From assembly GCA_910589145.1 (NCBI GenBank), contig CAJUSD010000020.1:1-57888 (forward strand): DNA of 57,888 nt, in the 5' to 3' direction. The translations under genes were made by a program, and so were the position numbers. The notes beneath the pieces are model-generated. The model saw nothing but the letters and a program-made list of their open reading frames with translations. It did not search any database and was not told where the DNA came from. This DNA is from an uncultured Oscillospiraceae bacterium (GTDB taxonomy: Bacteria > Bacillota > Clostridia > Oscillospirales > Ruminococcaceae). Shown one piece after another: positions 38,157 through 46,000 of the stretch. Numbering within the stretch: the stretch's first letter is position 1; each line of letters opens with the position of its first letter.

Positions 38157-38209
38157 GATACTCTCCTTTGGGGAGTTCAAAATACAATATTTTTAAGGAG
38201 GCCATACAT
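38157..38209 (+). promoter_or_regulatory. Second copy of the tail/lysis leader
   Basis: CTCC TTTG GGGAG forms a small hairpin (about 38163-38175), then TTCAAAATACAATATTTTTAAGGAGGCCATACATATGGCA; this repeats the leader at 33139-33189 with few changes. It ends in the start codon of the gene at 38210. Confidence 0.6.
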
Positions 38210-38494
38210 ATGGCAAAAGCAAAAAAATTACATTGGGAAGACATGACCGAGGAACAAAGGGAGAAGGCTTTGCGCGCGTCGCAGAAGTGGGGTATCCCCG
38301 TGGACAAGGTTAAAATGACTGTAACAGGGGTAATTGTGCTGGACAAGGAAAAAGGTCTATTGCAGACCAAGCGTGAGATGGTGGCTAAGGGCTGGGCGGA
38401 TTGTGTGGAGGAAATCACTGATGTTATGCTCCAAAAATATGTTGACGAGTGCAATGAACAGGCTGTAAACCACATACCGGTGCGGTTAAGATAA
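38210..38494 (+). CDS. Hypothetical protein after fibre block, 94 residues
   Basis: ATG 38210 (MAKAKKLHWEDMTEEQREKA) follows the very strong AAGGAGG of a duplicated leader; the earlier in-frame ATG at 38168 lies in that leader. The protein is charged and helical at both ends with a strand pair in the middle (VDKVKMTVTGVIVLDKEKGL). One Cys pair (WADCVEEI, DECNEQ). Not recognised. A strong hairpin (38511-38541) follows, so it ends the fibre transcript. It may help assembly or mark the switch to lysis genes. Confidence 0.68.
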   Translation: MAKAKKLHWEDMTEEQREKALRASQKWGIPVDKVKMTVTGVIVLDKEKGLLQTKREMVAKGWADCVEEITDVMLQKYVDECNEQAVNHIPVRLR

Positions 38495-38510
38495 ATCCGG
38501 CAGGATATAG

Positions 38511-38541
38511 AAAAGGCTGTCCCAAAACAGGGCAGCCTTTT
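38511..38541 (+). terminator. Terminator after the fibre block
   Basis: AAAAGGCTG (38511-38519) pairs with CAGCCTTTT (38533-38541), extended by CCC/GGG across one bulged T, with a 6-nt loop and a T-rich right arm. Separates fibre genes from the lysis genes. Confidence 0.8.
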
Positions 38542-38568
38542 CTATACCATTTTTAAGGGGGGATTTTT

Positions 38569-38862
38569 TTGGAAGTAACAATCAGCGCAGATACCATCAT
38601 TGAAGCAGCAGCTCTGCTGACAGCGATTGGGGCAATCGTGGGAATCATTTTCGGGGCCTTCAAGTTCGTGGAACGGGATAAACGGCAGAATCGGGAGCTG
38701 GCTGGCATCAAACAGGAACAGACTCTTATCTGTTATGGGGTGTTGGCCTGTTTGAAGGGCTTGAAGGAACAAGGCTGCAATGGCCCTGTTACCGAGGCTT
38801 TGAATAAGCTGGAAAGACATTTGAATATTGCCGCCCACGAAATGGAGGATGATTCAAAGTGA
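38569..38862 (+). CDS. Small membrane protein of the lysis cassette (holin-like)
   Basis: A 97-residue protein (TTG start at 38569). One hydrophobic N-terminal segment (about 11-32; IIEAAALLTAIGAIVGIIFG, AFKF) is followed by a charged helical tail (VERDKRQNRELAGIKQEQTL) and a C-terminal helix with one Cys pair (LICYGVLACLKGL). This single-TM build just before a holin is frequent in Firmicutes lysis cassettes and is often misnamed an ABC permease. It may be an antiholin or holin partner. Its stop overlaps the next gene's GTG. Confidence 0.72.
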   Translation: MEVTISADTIIEAAALLTAIGAIVGIIFGAFKFVERDKRQNRELAGIKQEQTLICYGVLACLKGLKEQGCNGPVTEALNKLERHLNIAAHEMEDDSK

Positions 38863-39137
38863 AGGATAACAGAAAATCCTGGGAGTTTTCCAAGAAGCTG
38901 GCGGCCTGGGCGGTGGGGATTGCCACGGCGACAGCGGCAGCATCCTATATCCTTGCCCTGATGGACAAGCAGACCACCAGTGATGTGACTACAACCATTT
39001 TTACAGCCTGCATCGGGTATTTGATTACCTATGCGGCAAAGTCGGCCACAGAAAAGGTGAGCCGCAACCGTCATGGTCTGGATGCGGATGGGAAGCCTTT
39101 GGAGGCAGAAAAGGAGGATAAGATTCATGGAAATTAA
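38859..39137 (+). CDS. Phage holin-family protein
   Basis: A 92-residue protein (GTG 38859, overlapping the upstream stop by 4 bp). Two hydrophobic segments (about 13-31: LAAWAVGIATATAAASYILA; about 42-58: TTTIFTACIGYLITYAAKSA) with a short polar turn and a basic C-terminus (KVSRNRHGLDADGKPLEAEK) give the two-TM class II holin layout. It would make holes that let the amidase reach the wall. The next gene is also holin-like, so the pair may form a holin/antiholin system. Confidence 0.8.
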   Translation: MKDNRKSWEFSKKLAAWAVGIATATAAASYILALMDKQTTSDVTTTIFTACIGYLITYAAKSATEKVSRNRHGLDADGKPLEAEKEDKIHGN

Positions 39138-39429
39138 CATTCAGCCGGTGTTAAATGCTCTCATTACTTTGATGGCGGCGGTGATTACCTGTGTTTTGGT
39201 TCCTTTTATCAAGAGCAAACTCACCCAACAGCAGCAGGATAAGCTGTTGGAATGGGTCAGGATTGCCGTTGCTGCGGCAGAGCAGATTTTTTCCCAGGCC
39301 AAATCCGGGGCGGAGAAAAAGCAGTATGTCCAGGAGTTTTTGGTTTCCAAGGGCTATGATGTGTCTGAACCTGAGATTGACGCCATGATAGAGGCGGCAG
39401 TCAGCAGGATTAACGGTGTGGAGATTTGA
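39127..39429 (+). CDS. LLH-type holin-like protein
   Basis: A 100-residue protein from ATG 39127 (MEINIQPVLNALITLMAAVI), overlapping the previous gene by 11 bp. One N-terminal hydrophobic segment (about 8-28) is followed by LTQQQQDKLLEWVRIAVAAA, EQIFSQAKSGAEKKQYVQEF and a C-terminal YDVSEPEIDAMIEAAVSRIN, the pattern of the phage_holin_6_1/LLH family known from Clostridia and lactobacillus phages. Amidase follows 21 bp later. Confidence 0.86.
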   Translation: MEINIQPVLNALITLMAAVITCVLVPFIKSKLTQQQQDKLLEWVRIAVAAAEQIFSQAKSGAEKKQYVQEFLVSKGYDVSEPEIDAMIEAAVSRINGVEI

Positions 39430-39450
39430 ATTTGCAGAAAGGAGAATATT

Positions 39451-40320
39451 ATGTTAAAACCAGATAAAACAAGGGTTGAGAATGGCGTAACCATCAATGA
39501 GAAAATCATCCCGGACAGCGCCAGGGCAAGTAAATACTGCGCTTCCTGGTGCCGGAAAGGGGAGCCCATGAAGCCCTGCCGCCCGCTCTCCTATGGAGTA
39601 ACAGGGGTGACAATACATAATACTGAAGACCTTCCCAAAGTAAAGGACGATGGGGAACAATATACCCGCGCCACCTGGCCCAACTGCAACATGGGTGGGG
39701 TGGTGGTTCATTATTATGTAGACGACCTATGCGCCTGGCAGAATCTAAAAGAGAGTGAAGCGGGCTGGCACGCTACCGACGGTACGGGCCAGGGAAACTA
39801 TGGAACCATTGCGATTGAAGTAATTATGGACGCCAAGTCGGAAAAAAGAAACGCCGCAGCAGAAGCCAATGCTGCAAAGTTGGCGGCATCCATCCTGCAT
39901 CGGTACGGGCTGGGGATTGACCAGCTTTACACCCACAACCATTGGCTGGGGTTGGCAGACAGGATTGTTCCAGGAGCTAGGAAGAATTGCCCGCTTTATA
40001 TTTTGCCCCACTGGGACAGGTTTAAGGCGGCGGTGAAAGCGGAACTGGAGGGGCTTTCCGGGAAAGCTGATACTGATACCTTTGGCGGAGATACCTTTGG
40101 CGGAATTGCGGCGGGGAGCGTGGGTTCGTATATGGTCCGCATTACAACAAAGGACCTGAATATTCGTAAAGGGCCGGGGACCAATTATAACATCGTCGGT
40201 GTTATAAAGCCGGGGGCTTATACCATTGTGGCCGAGTCTGTGGGGCAGGGGGCGTCGATGTGGGGGAAGCTTAAGTCAGGCGCTGGGTGGGTGTCGTTGG
40301 ATTTTTGCGAGAGGATATAG
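39451..40320 (+). CDS. N-acetylmuramoyl-L-alanine amidase with SH3 domain (endolysin)
   Basis: A 289-residue endolysin. Residues 30-195 form an Amidase_2/PGRP zinc amidase that cuts the bond between MurNAc and L-Ala: GVTIHNTED with H56, HYYVDD and HATDGTGQGNYGTIAIEV, then YTHNHWLGLAD and KNCPLYIL with likely zinc ligands H162 or H164 and C180. A TDTFGGDTFGG linker joins an SH3-type wall-binding domain (about 228-288; TTKDLNIRKGPGTNYNIVGV). ATG 39451 follows AAAGGAG. Terminator 40356-40393 ends the lysis transcript. It has no signal peptide, so export depends on the holins. Confidence 0.95.
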   Translation: MLKPDKTRVENGVTINEKIIPDSARASKYCASWCRKGEPMKPCRPLSYGVTGVTIHNTEDLPKVKDDGEQYTRATWPNCNMGGVVVHYYVDDLCAWQNLKESEAGWHATDGTGQGNYGTIAIEVIMDAKSEKRNAAAEANAAKLAASILHRYGLGIDQLYTHNHWLGLADRIVPGARKNCPLYILPHWDRFKAAVKAELEGLSGKADTDTFGGDTFGGIAAGSVGSYMVRITTKDLNIRKGPGTNYNIVGVIKPGAYTIVAESVGQGASMWGKLKSGAGWVSLDFCERI

Positions 40321-40355
40321 AGAATGGAATAGTATAAGCACCATGAAACAAGTTA

Positions 40356-40393
40356 TGGGTCATAGACATGGTAGGAACCATGCCTATGACCCA
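40356..40393 (+). terminator. Strong terminator after the endolysin
   Basis: 16-bp stem (40356-40371 with 40378-40393, one mismatch), 6-nt loop and GTTTTGTTTT tail. It ends the late operon; the rightward XRE gene starts from its own promoter beyond. Confidence 0.9.
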
Positions 40394-40470
40394 GTTTTGT
40401 TTTAAACACAACTCTATTTATTATAAAAAAATGAAATTAACAAACTTGTTAAAATACATCTACTTATCTA

Positions 40471-40507
40471 TTGACAAATACAATCAAATGTGTTATCATC
40501 AACACAT
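40471..40507 (+). promoter_or_regulatory. Promoter and operator of the XRE/ImmA pair
   Basis: TTGACA (40471-40476), a 17-bp spacer and TATCAT (40494-40499). A perfect inverted repeat ATGTGTT (40488-40494) N6 AACACAT (40501-40507) overlaps the -10 box, so the XRE protein can repress its own promoter. This operator differs from the GCAAC type of the left switch, so the two systems should be independent. Confidence 0.82.
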
Positions 40508-40533
40508 GAGCAAAAATGGAAAGGAGGAGTAAA

Positions 40534-40896
40534 ATGATTACGTCACTCGGCAAACAACTGCGTATGGTCCGTTTGAATAGTGGTGATTTACTAAAAGACA
40601 TGGCGAAGAAGTTAGAGATAACTCCGGCTTACCTTTCGTCTATTGAAAATGGGAAAAGAACGCCGCCTCAAAACATTGCCAATCGTGTAGCTGAGATTTA
40701 TCATCTATCGCAATTAGAGAAGGATGCCTTGCTTGATTCGTTTCGGCTTACGCTAAGTGAAGTTACAATTTCTCTGAATGATGCCTCTAGCAGGCAAAAA
40801 GAACTCGGCCTTGTTTTTGCTCGCCGCTTTAACAATCTCACAGAGGATGAGATTACACGCATTTTGAGCACATTAAACCATTCAAGGGAGGAATAA
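40534..40896 (+). CDS. XRE-family repressor of the right-hand pair
   Basis: A 120-residue repressor (ATG 40534 after AAAGGAGGAG; a longer in-frame reading from 40516 would include that site). Helix-turn-helix at about 6-60 (LRMVRLNSGDLLKDMAKKLE, ITPAYLSSIENGKRTPPQ). The C-terminus is helical (LSEVTISLNDASSRQKELGL, FARRFNNLTEDEITRILS). It is followed 4 bp later by an ImmA-type peptidase. This order (XRE upstream of ImmA, same strand, own operator) repeats the logic of the left-hand pair and may be a self-regulated toxin-antitoxin-like or defence-linked regulator. It controls genes on the right, but which ones is unknown. Confidence 0.86.
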   Translation: MITSLGKQLRMVRLNSGDLLKDMAKKLEITPAYLSSIENGKRTPPQNIANRVAEIYHLSQLEKDALLDSFRLTLSEVTISLNDASSRQKELGLVFARRFNNLTEDEITRILSTLNHSREE

Positions 40897-40900
40897 TCAG

Positions 40901-41413
40901 TTGAGTCAGATATTAGCTCCCCCAGTCAGTCGGGCTGACCTAGAGGCGTATGCCAATAGGTTACGCCAACAGCTTGGGATTGAAGATGTCCTTCGGATAC
41001 CAGTGCTCTCACTAATTGAGGAAAGAATAGGTCTATTGTTAGATAGTAGTTTTAATTATGAGTATGTGGATATAATCCAGCTTCCTAATGAATATGCACA
41101 TTACAGTCCTAAGGAGAATCTGCTTACAATTCGTGAAGATGTATATATGAGAGCCAGTGCTGGAGTTGGAAGAGATAGATTCACGCTTGCTCATGAGATT
41201 GGACACTATTGTCTGCATTCGGACAATATGGTACTTTCCAGAGCAGAACCGGGACAAAGTATTCCTACATATAGAAATCCAGAATGGCAAGCAAATACTT
41301 TTGCCTCTTATTTTATGATGCCTCGGCATCTAATAGTTGGAATGACAGCTGAGGAAGTTTCAAAATATTGTGGGACTTCCCTCCAAGCAGCACAAATTGC
41401 TCTAAAACGATGA
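40901..41413 (+). CDS. ImmA/IrrE-family metallopeptidase (second copy)
   Basis: A 170-residue zinc peptidase (TTG 40901 after AAGGGAGG). HEIGH at 98-102 with FTLAHEIGHYCLHSD, and a third ligand candidate E128 in NPEWQANTFASYFMMP. It is clearly different from the left copy (N-terminal part longer). It probably cleaves the XRE protein encoded just upstream. Such pairs are frequent next to defence and integrative genes, where they act as a switch that answers to DNA damage. Only the family and active-site motif are directly supported. Confidence 0.9.
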   Translation: MSQILAPPVSRADLEAYANRLRQQLGIEDVLRIPVLSLIEERIGLLLDSSFNYEYVDIIQLPNEYAHYSPKENLLTIREDVYMRASAGVGRDRFTLAHEIGHYCLHSDNMVLSRAEPGQSIPTYRNPEWQANTFASYFMMPRHLIVGMTAEEVSKYCGTSLQAAQIALKR

Positions 41414-41564
41414 AAACGGCAGCTCTGCCAAGCTACCGTTCTCATAAATGGGATCTCCGGCCGGGCTATACCCGACTCTTGCGAATATTACATTTATTAT
41501 TATACACAAATGTCATCCGTAATGCAAGAGGAAAATTCCCGGTCAGAAAGGGGGATTTTCTGGT

Positions 41565-41684
41565 ATGAAAAAAACAAAGAAGAAAAAGAAGTTTATTCTC
41601 CGTTCTTCTTTTACTGATAAAAACGGTGTGAAGCACTATGCTAGAGAATATGGAAAACGTTGTTTTGTCATTTACATCGACTAA
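41565..41684 (+). CDS. 39-residue Lys-rich protein
   Basis: ATG 41565 after AAAGGGGGA. The protein reads MKKTKKKKKFILRSSFTDKN followed by GVKHYAREYGKRCFVIYID. I recognise this short family (Lys-rich start, FTDKxGxxHYAxxYG) as a recurrent hypothetical near mobile-element ends and toxin genes of Gram-positive bacteria. It may bind nucleic acid through its basic start. A strong terminator (41720-41759) follows. No function is known. Confidence 0.72.
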   Translation: MKKTKKKKKFILRSSFTDKNGVKHYAREYGKRCFVIYID

Positions 41685-41719
41685 CAAAAGGTAAACCATT
41701 ACCTGTCAAGTAAACGATA

Positions 41720-41759
41720 AAAAGGGGGGGGCTCGTTATTTGAGATAGCCCCCCTTTTT
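41720..41759 (+). terminator. GC-rich terminator with long T-run
   Basis: AAAAGGGGGGGGCT pairs with AGCCCCCCTTTTT around a CGTTATTTGAGAT loop; TTTTTA follows. Closes the XRE/ImmA/Lys-rich unit. Confidence 0.9.
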
Positions 41760-41956
41760 ATGTTGTCCTAATAGATTATCATTCTCTGATTTGTATATGA
41801 TTAAAATTGGAGAGAGTGAAGTTTTTATTTCTCAATCGCCTGAACAAAACGGTTATATTTTTGTGATTGAGTAGAGGCGTTACAGATAAATGAGAGGAAA
41901 GCTTTATGTGGTGGAGAAAGCTGTTGTAAAAGGCAGTACAAAGGAGGTTTTTATAC

Positions 41957-42781
41957 ATGGAAAAGACATTTAATAGTTATGAATATATAGAGGATTTAGG
42001 AAAAGATTTGGTAACAGATTTTACGCGTGCAGGAAAAACTACACATCCAGGTTCAGTGGGTTCAGGACGGGAAAAAGCAGTAAAAAATAGATTAAAAAAT
42101 ATTCTACCACGCGGAGTTGGAATTGGAAGTGGATTTGTAATTGATAGTTTTGGAAATACATCTGCACAATGTGATATTATTCTTTATGAAGAGGATATAG
42201 CATTGAAATTTATTATTAATGAGGATGAGAGCTATGCTTATTATAATTGCGAGTCTGTGATAGCAGTTGGAGAAATTAAGTCGGATGCAACGATAAAAGA
42301 TATTAAAGATGCGTTTAAAAAATTAAAGCAAATTAAAGAATTAAAGCGATATAAAGATAGAAATTCAACTCGTTCCTATTTGTCTAAAATCTCAATGTGC
42401 CAAACCGATGAAGGTAAATTTGATCCTATGCATAATGAGTATGACCAAATATTTACATTTATTTTATGTAAAAATCTAAATACAACCTTAATATCAGTTG
42501 CGGAATCTTTAAAAGAGATAATTGGAGAGAAATATAAATATTGTAATTATATTTATTCTATCGACGGCAAAGCAATTAGTTTTGCTAATAGAGAAGGAAA
42601 ATTTACGCAAGGTGCGATAACAGGTGATGTAATTGCTGAACTGGAAGGTAATTTTGCGTCTTTTGTTGAACGATTGATATTGCAAATAGACTACGGAAGA
42701 TCTGTCCCTTTAAACACCAGAAGGTATATTCAAAATAAAGCAACTTTTGTGGTACATAAAATTATTTCTTTACAAGGTTAG
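41957..42781 (+). CDS. DUF6602-like protein, probable nuclease fold
   Basis: A 274-residue protein from ATG 41957 after AAGGAGG. N-terminus NSYEYIEDLGKDLVTDFTRA then GSVGSGREKAVKNRLKNILP; middle QCDIILYEEDIALKF with an acidic residue, then VIAVGEIKSDATIKDI containing an E-x-K pair. A D followed by E-x-K within this beta-alpha setting is the PD-(D/E)xK nuclease pattern; DUF6602 proteins show it and often lie in defence islands. The gene is AT-rich, unlike the phage late genes, and is 292 bp upstream of the giant helicase, same strand. It may provide a nuclease to that helicase. Function is inferred from motifs and context. Confidence 0.75.
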   Translation: MEKTFNSYEYIEDLGKDLVTDFTRAGKTTHPGSVGSGREKAVKNRLKNILPRGVGIGSGFVIDSFGNTSAQCDIILYEEDIALKFIINEDESYAYYNCESVIAVGEIKSDATIKDIKDAFKKLKQIKELKRYKDRNSTRSYLSKISMCQTDEGKFDPMHNEYDQIFTFILCKNLNTTLISVAESLKEIIGEKYKYCNYIYSIDGKAISFANREGKFTQGAITGDVIAELEGNFASFVERLILQIDYGRSVPLNTRRYIQNKATFVVHKIISLQG

Positions 42782-43073
42782 TAGATAAAATAAATCTACA
42801 TAATTGACTAAGCATTATTAAGATGGTGGTGGAAATGCCACCCATTTGCCACCCTTTCCCCTCTGTTCAAAAGTTTTTATAATGCTTTGAATTTTGAAAT
42901 CGTCAAAAAATGTTTCGTCCAGAGGCTTAAATCGCTGATAAAAGTAGCTTGACTTTGAATTTTCAGAGCATTAGACAAACAAAGCATGTGGAGGCTGTGG
43001 TGTTGATACAAAGAAAAAATACCTGAAATCTTTATAGATAGGGAAAAGCACTTAGGATATGGAGGGAACCGTT
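42782..43073. other. Spacer between DUF6602 gene and giant helicase
   Basis: No gene is seen in these 292 bp. The imperfect inverted repeat TAATGCTTTGAA (42880-42891) and TTCAGAGCATTA (42962-42973) could form a weak stem. No clear terminator or sigma-A promoter is visible, so co-transcription cannot be excluded. The 43074 gene has a GGAGGG ribosome site. Confidence 0.6.
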
Positions 43074-46000
43074 ATGGATAGGAAATCAAATTTCAAATTG
43101 GATGCAATTGTTGTACAGGCTGTTAATTTTGCTTTTCAGCAAAATATTACGTCAATTGTCCGGGAAATAACAATTCACAATTTAGGTTCCTCTGCTGTTG
43201 AAAATGTAGTACTGAACATTGAAATTGGTTCTAATTTCGCGGCTCCCTTTCATCAAAATATTTCTTATATTCCTTCCAATCAGACAATCACAGTGAAAGA
43301 AATCCCATTTGTTTTTCATTTGAAATCCCTTTCCGAATTATCACAACGCTTTGATGACATATTAAAAGTATGCCTTCTGTCAGAGGAAGGGATACTTTTA
43401 GCAGAATGTACCTATCCTATCACCATTTTTGCATTTGACGAATGGCAGGGAACGACATATTTTCCAGAACTTTTGGCATCGTTTGTTACTCCAAATCGAC
43501 CTGAAACTGTGGAAATTATCGACCATGCGGCAGTCTTATTAAAAACATGGACCAAAACTGCATCCTTGGATGGATACAAAAGCCAGAACCCCAATCGGGT
43601 ACGATTGCAGGCAGCAGCGGTTTTTGCTGCTCTCCAGGAACAGAAAATTGCCTGTTCCATGCCGCTCGTGGACTTTGAACAAATAGGACAGCGGATTTCC
43701 TTTTGTGAAATGATTATGCAGAAGGGAACTGGAACCTGTCTGGATTTAGCATTGTTTTATGTGGCCTGTTTGGAGTATTTGGGACTGAATCCTCTGTTAA
43801 TTTTTAAAAAAGGAAAATTATTTGTCGGTCTTTGGCTGGAAAACACTTCCTTTCAGGAAATTGTTCAGGATGATTCCTCCTGTATTACCAGACGGATAGA
43901 TGGCATAACAGCAGAAATTGTTGTTGTAGAATGTATTTCTTTTGCCGTTGGAAGGTCGATTCAATTTGATGGTGCAGAAAAAATGGCTGTCATGGAAATT
44001 CTCAATGGGGAGCCGTTGGATGTCATCATTGACCTGCGCCGGGCAAGGTTAAATAATATCCTTCCTCTCCCTAAACGGATTTTCACGGAGACAGGTTGGC
44101 AGGCACAATTGGAAACATCAGAAAGTGTTTCCCTTGTTCCGGTTTCGGACTCTCAGGGATTAGCGGAAACGATTAAAATTCCAGAGAATAACGCAGATGT
44201 CCTAGCATCTTTGTCCAGAAAAGCTGAATGGGAACGCAGCCTTTTAGACTTAAGTCTGCATAATCCTCTTTTGAATCTTCAGCCCTCCCAGACAATGCTG
44301 CCAATTTTAATATCGCCTGTCAGTTTGTTAGAAGATGCTTTGTCAAGCGGCGGAGAATTTGAGATGATACCGCAGCCCTCTGATTGGAAAACCTATAAAA
44401 ACAGGGGCGATGTGGAAATGCTTCGTTTGCTTGGAGTTTATGAAGAACGGATTCGTGCAGAATTCCAAAATAAACGACTTTATTCATCCTTTGGGGAACA
44501 GGAATTGCCTCAAACGCTCCTATCTCTGTATTATCATTCCAGGGAGTCTTTGGACGAGCGGGCAGAAAATAATTTGTATCTGGCTTTAGGATTGTTACGG
44601 TGGTATGAAAACAGCGGAAGTGAAAAAGCTTGTTATGCACCTATTATCCTACTGCCGGTTGAAATAATCCGCAAATCTTCAGATAAAAGCTTTTCGATTC
44701 ATTTGCGGAAAGAAGAATCTAAAATGAACGCTGTTCTTTTGGAGACGTTGAAACGGGATTTCGGCATTATAATTGAGGGGATAACTCCCGCTTCCTCTGA
44801 TAGCATTGACGTTCAAAATATATTTGGAAAAGTACGCCAATCTATAACAGGACAAAACCGATGGGACATATTGGAAGTCGCTGTACTTGGGATTTTTCCT
44901 TATTCTCAATTTATTATGTGGAGCGATTTGCGCAGCCGTTCTGAAACTTTGCCGGACAGCCTTATTGTTAAGAGCCTGATGAATGGACGCTCGGTATGGG
45001 ATTCTCAGGATATGAAGGTTGATGAAGAATTACCAGCAGATGATGTTTTTCAGCCTGTCACGTTAGATGAATCCCAGCTCTTCGCAGTCCGTGCAGCAGC
45101 TGAAGGACAGAGCTTTTTACTTTATGGACCTCCCGGAACCGGAAAATCCCAAACAATTACTTCCATAATCGCTAACACTTTAGCAAAAGGTAAAACTGTC
45201 CTTTTCGCATCTGGGAAGACAGCGGCTTTGTCGGCTGTCTGGAAACGATTGGAACAGATTGGCATTTCTCCTTTCTGTCTGGAACTTTATGCGGGCAAAT
45301 TACAGAAAAATGATATATTAGAGCATTTGCGATATGTTATAGAATTAAATCAGGAGTTACAGGAAACGGAATATATTCGGCAGACAGAGAAAGTTTCAGG
45401 TTTACAAAAAGAATTGGAAGCTTTTTATCAAGCCCTGAACCGGATCCAGCCCTGTGGACTAAGTTTAAAGGAAATCATGGAAAGATATGAGGCTAACGCT
45501 AACGCCGGAGATGCGATTGTATTTACTGCGGAAAGTGCCGCGGAAATTATGGAGGGCGATTTGGAGCGGCAGGAGCAGATGGTTTCTCATTTAATTGATG
45601 CGGCTTCTGCTGTCGACCATCCCTATCGGCATCCTCTCCAGTGGGTAAATGCCTCCCAATACACCCAGCAAATGCGGGAGCAGTTACCAAATATGCTGGA
45701 GGAGTTTCGCACAGTCGGTAAAGCTGCTATGGAAGCACGGAAAGCAATTGCAATTTTATTCGACCGCGGTTTTCGGGATACCCGGCAGGATTGGGAATGG
45801 TTTGCCCAGGTTTCCCAACAATTGGCCCTATGGGATGACCTTCCTCCCGTATGGGCAAAAATTCCAAATTTTTCTGAATGGGTTTCGTTTGTTCACACGC
45901 TGGCAGAATATGAAAAAAAGGCTGGACTAAAGAAGGCTGCTTTAATGGAACACTGGACTCCGGAGCTTTTATCTCAGAATGGCTCTGCCTTGGAAAACGA

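Noticed and set aside
41368..41568. 66-codon open frame overlapping the end of the second ImmA gene
   Set aside because: It overlaps the ImmA gene in another frame, has no ribosome site, and the well-supported Lys-rich gene starts at 41565.
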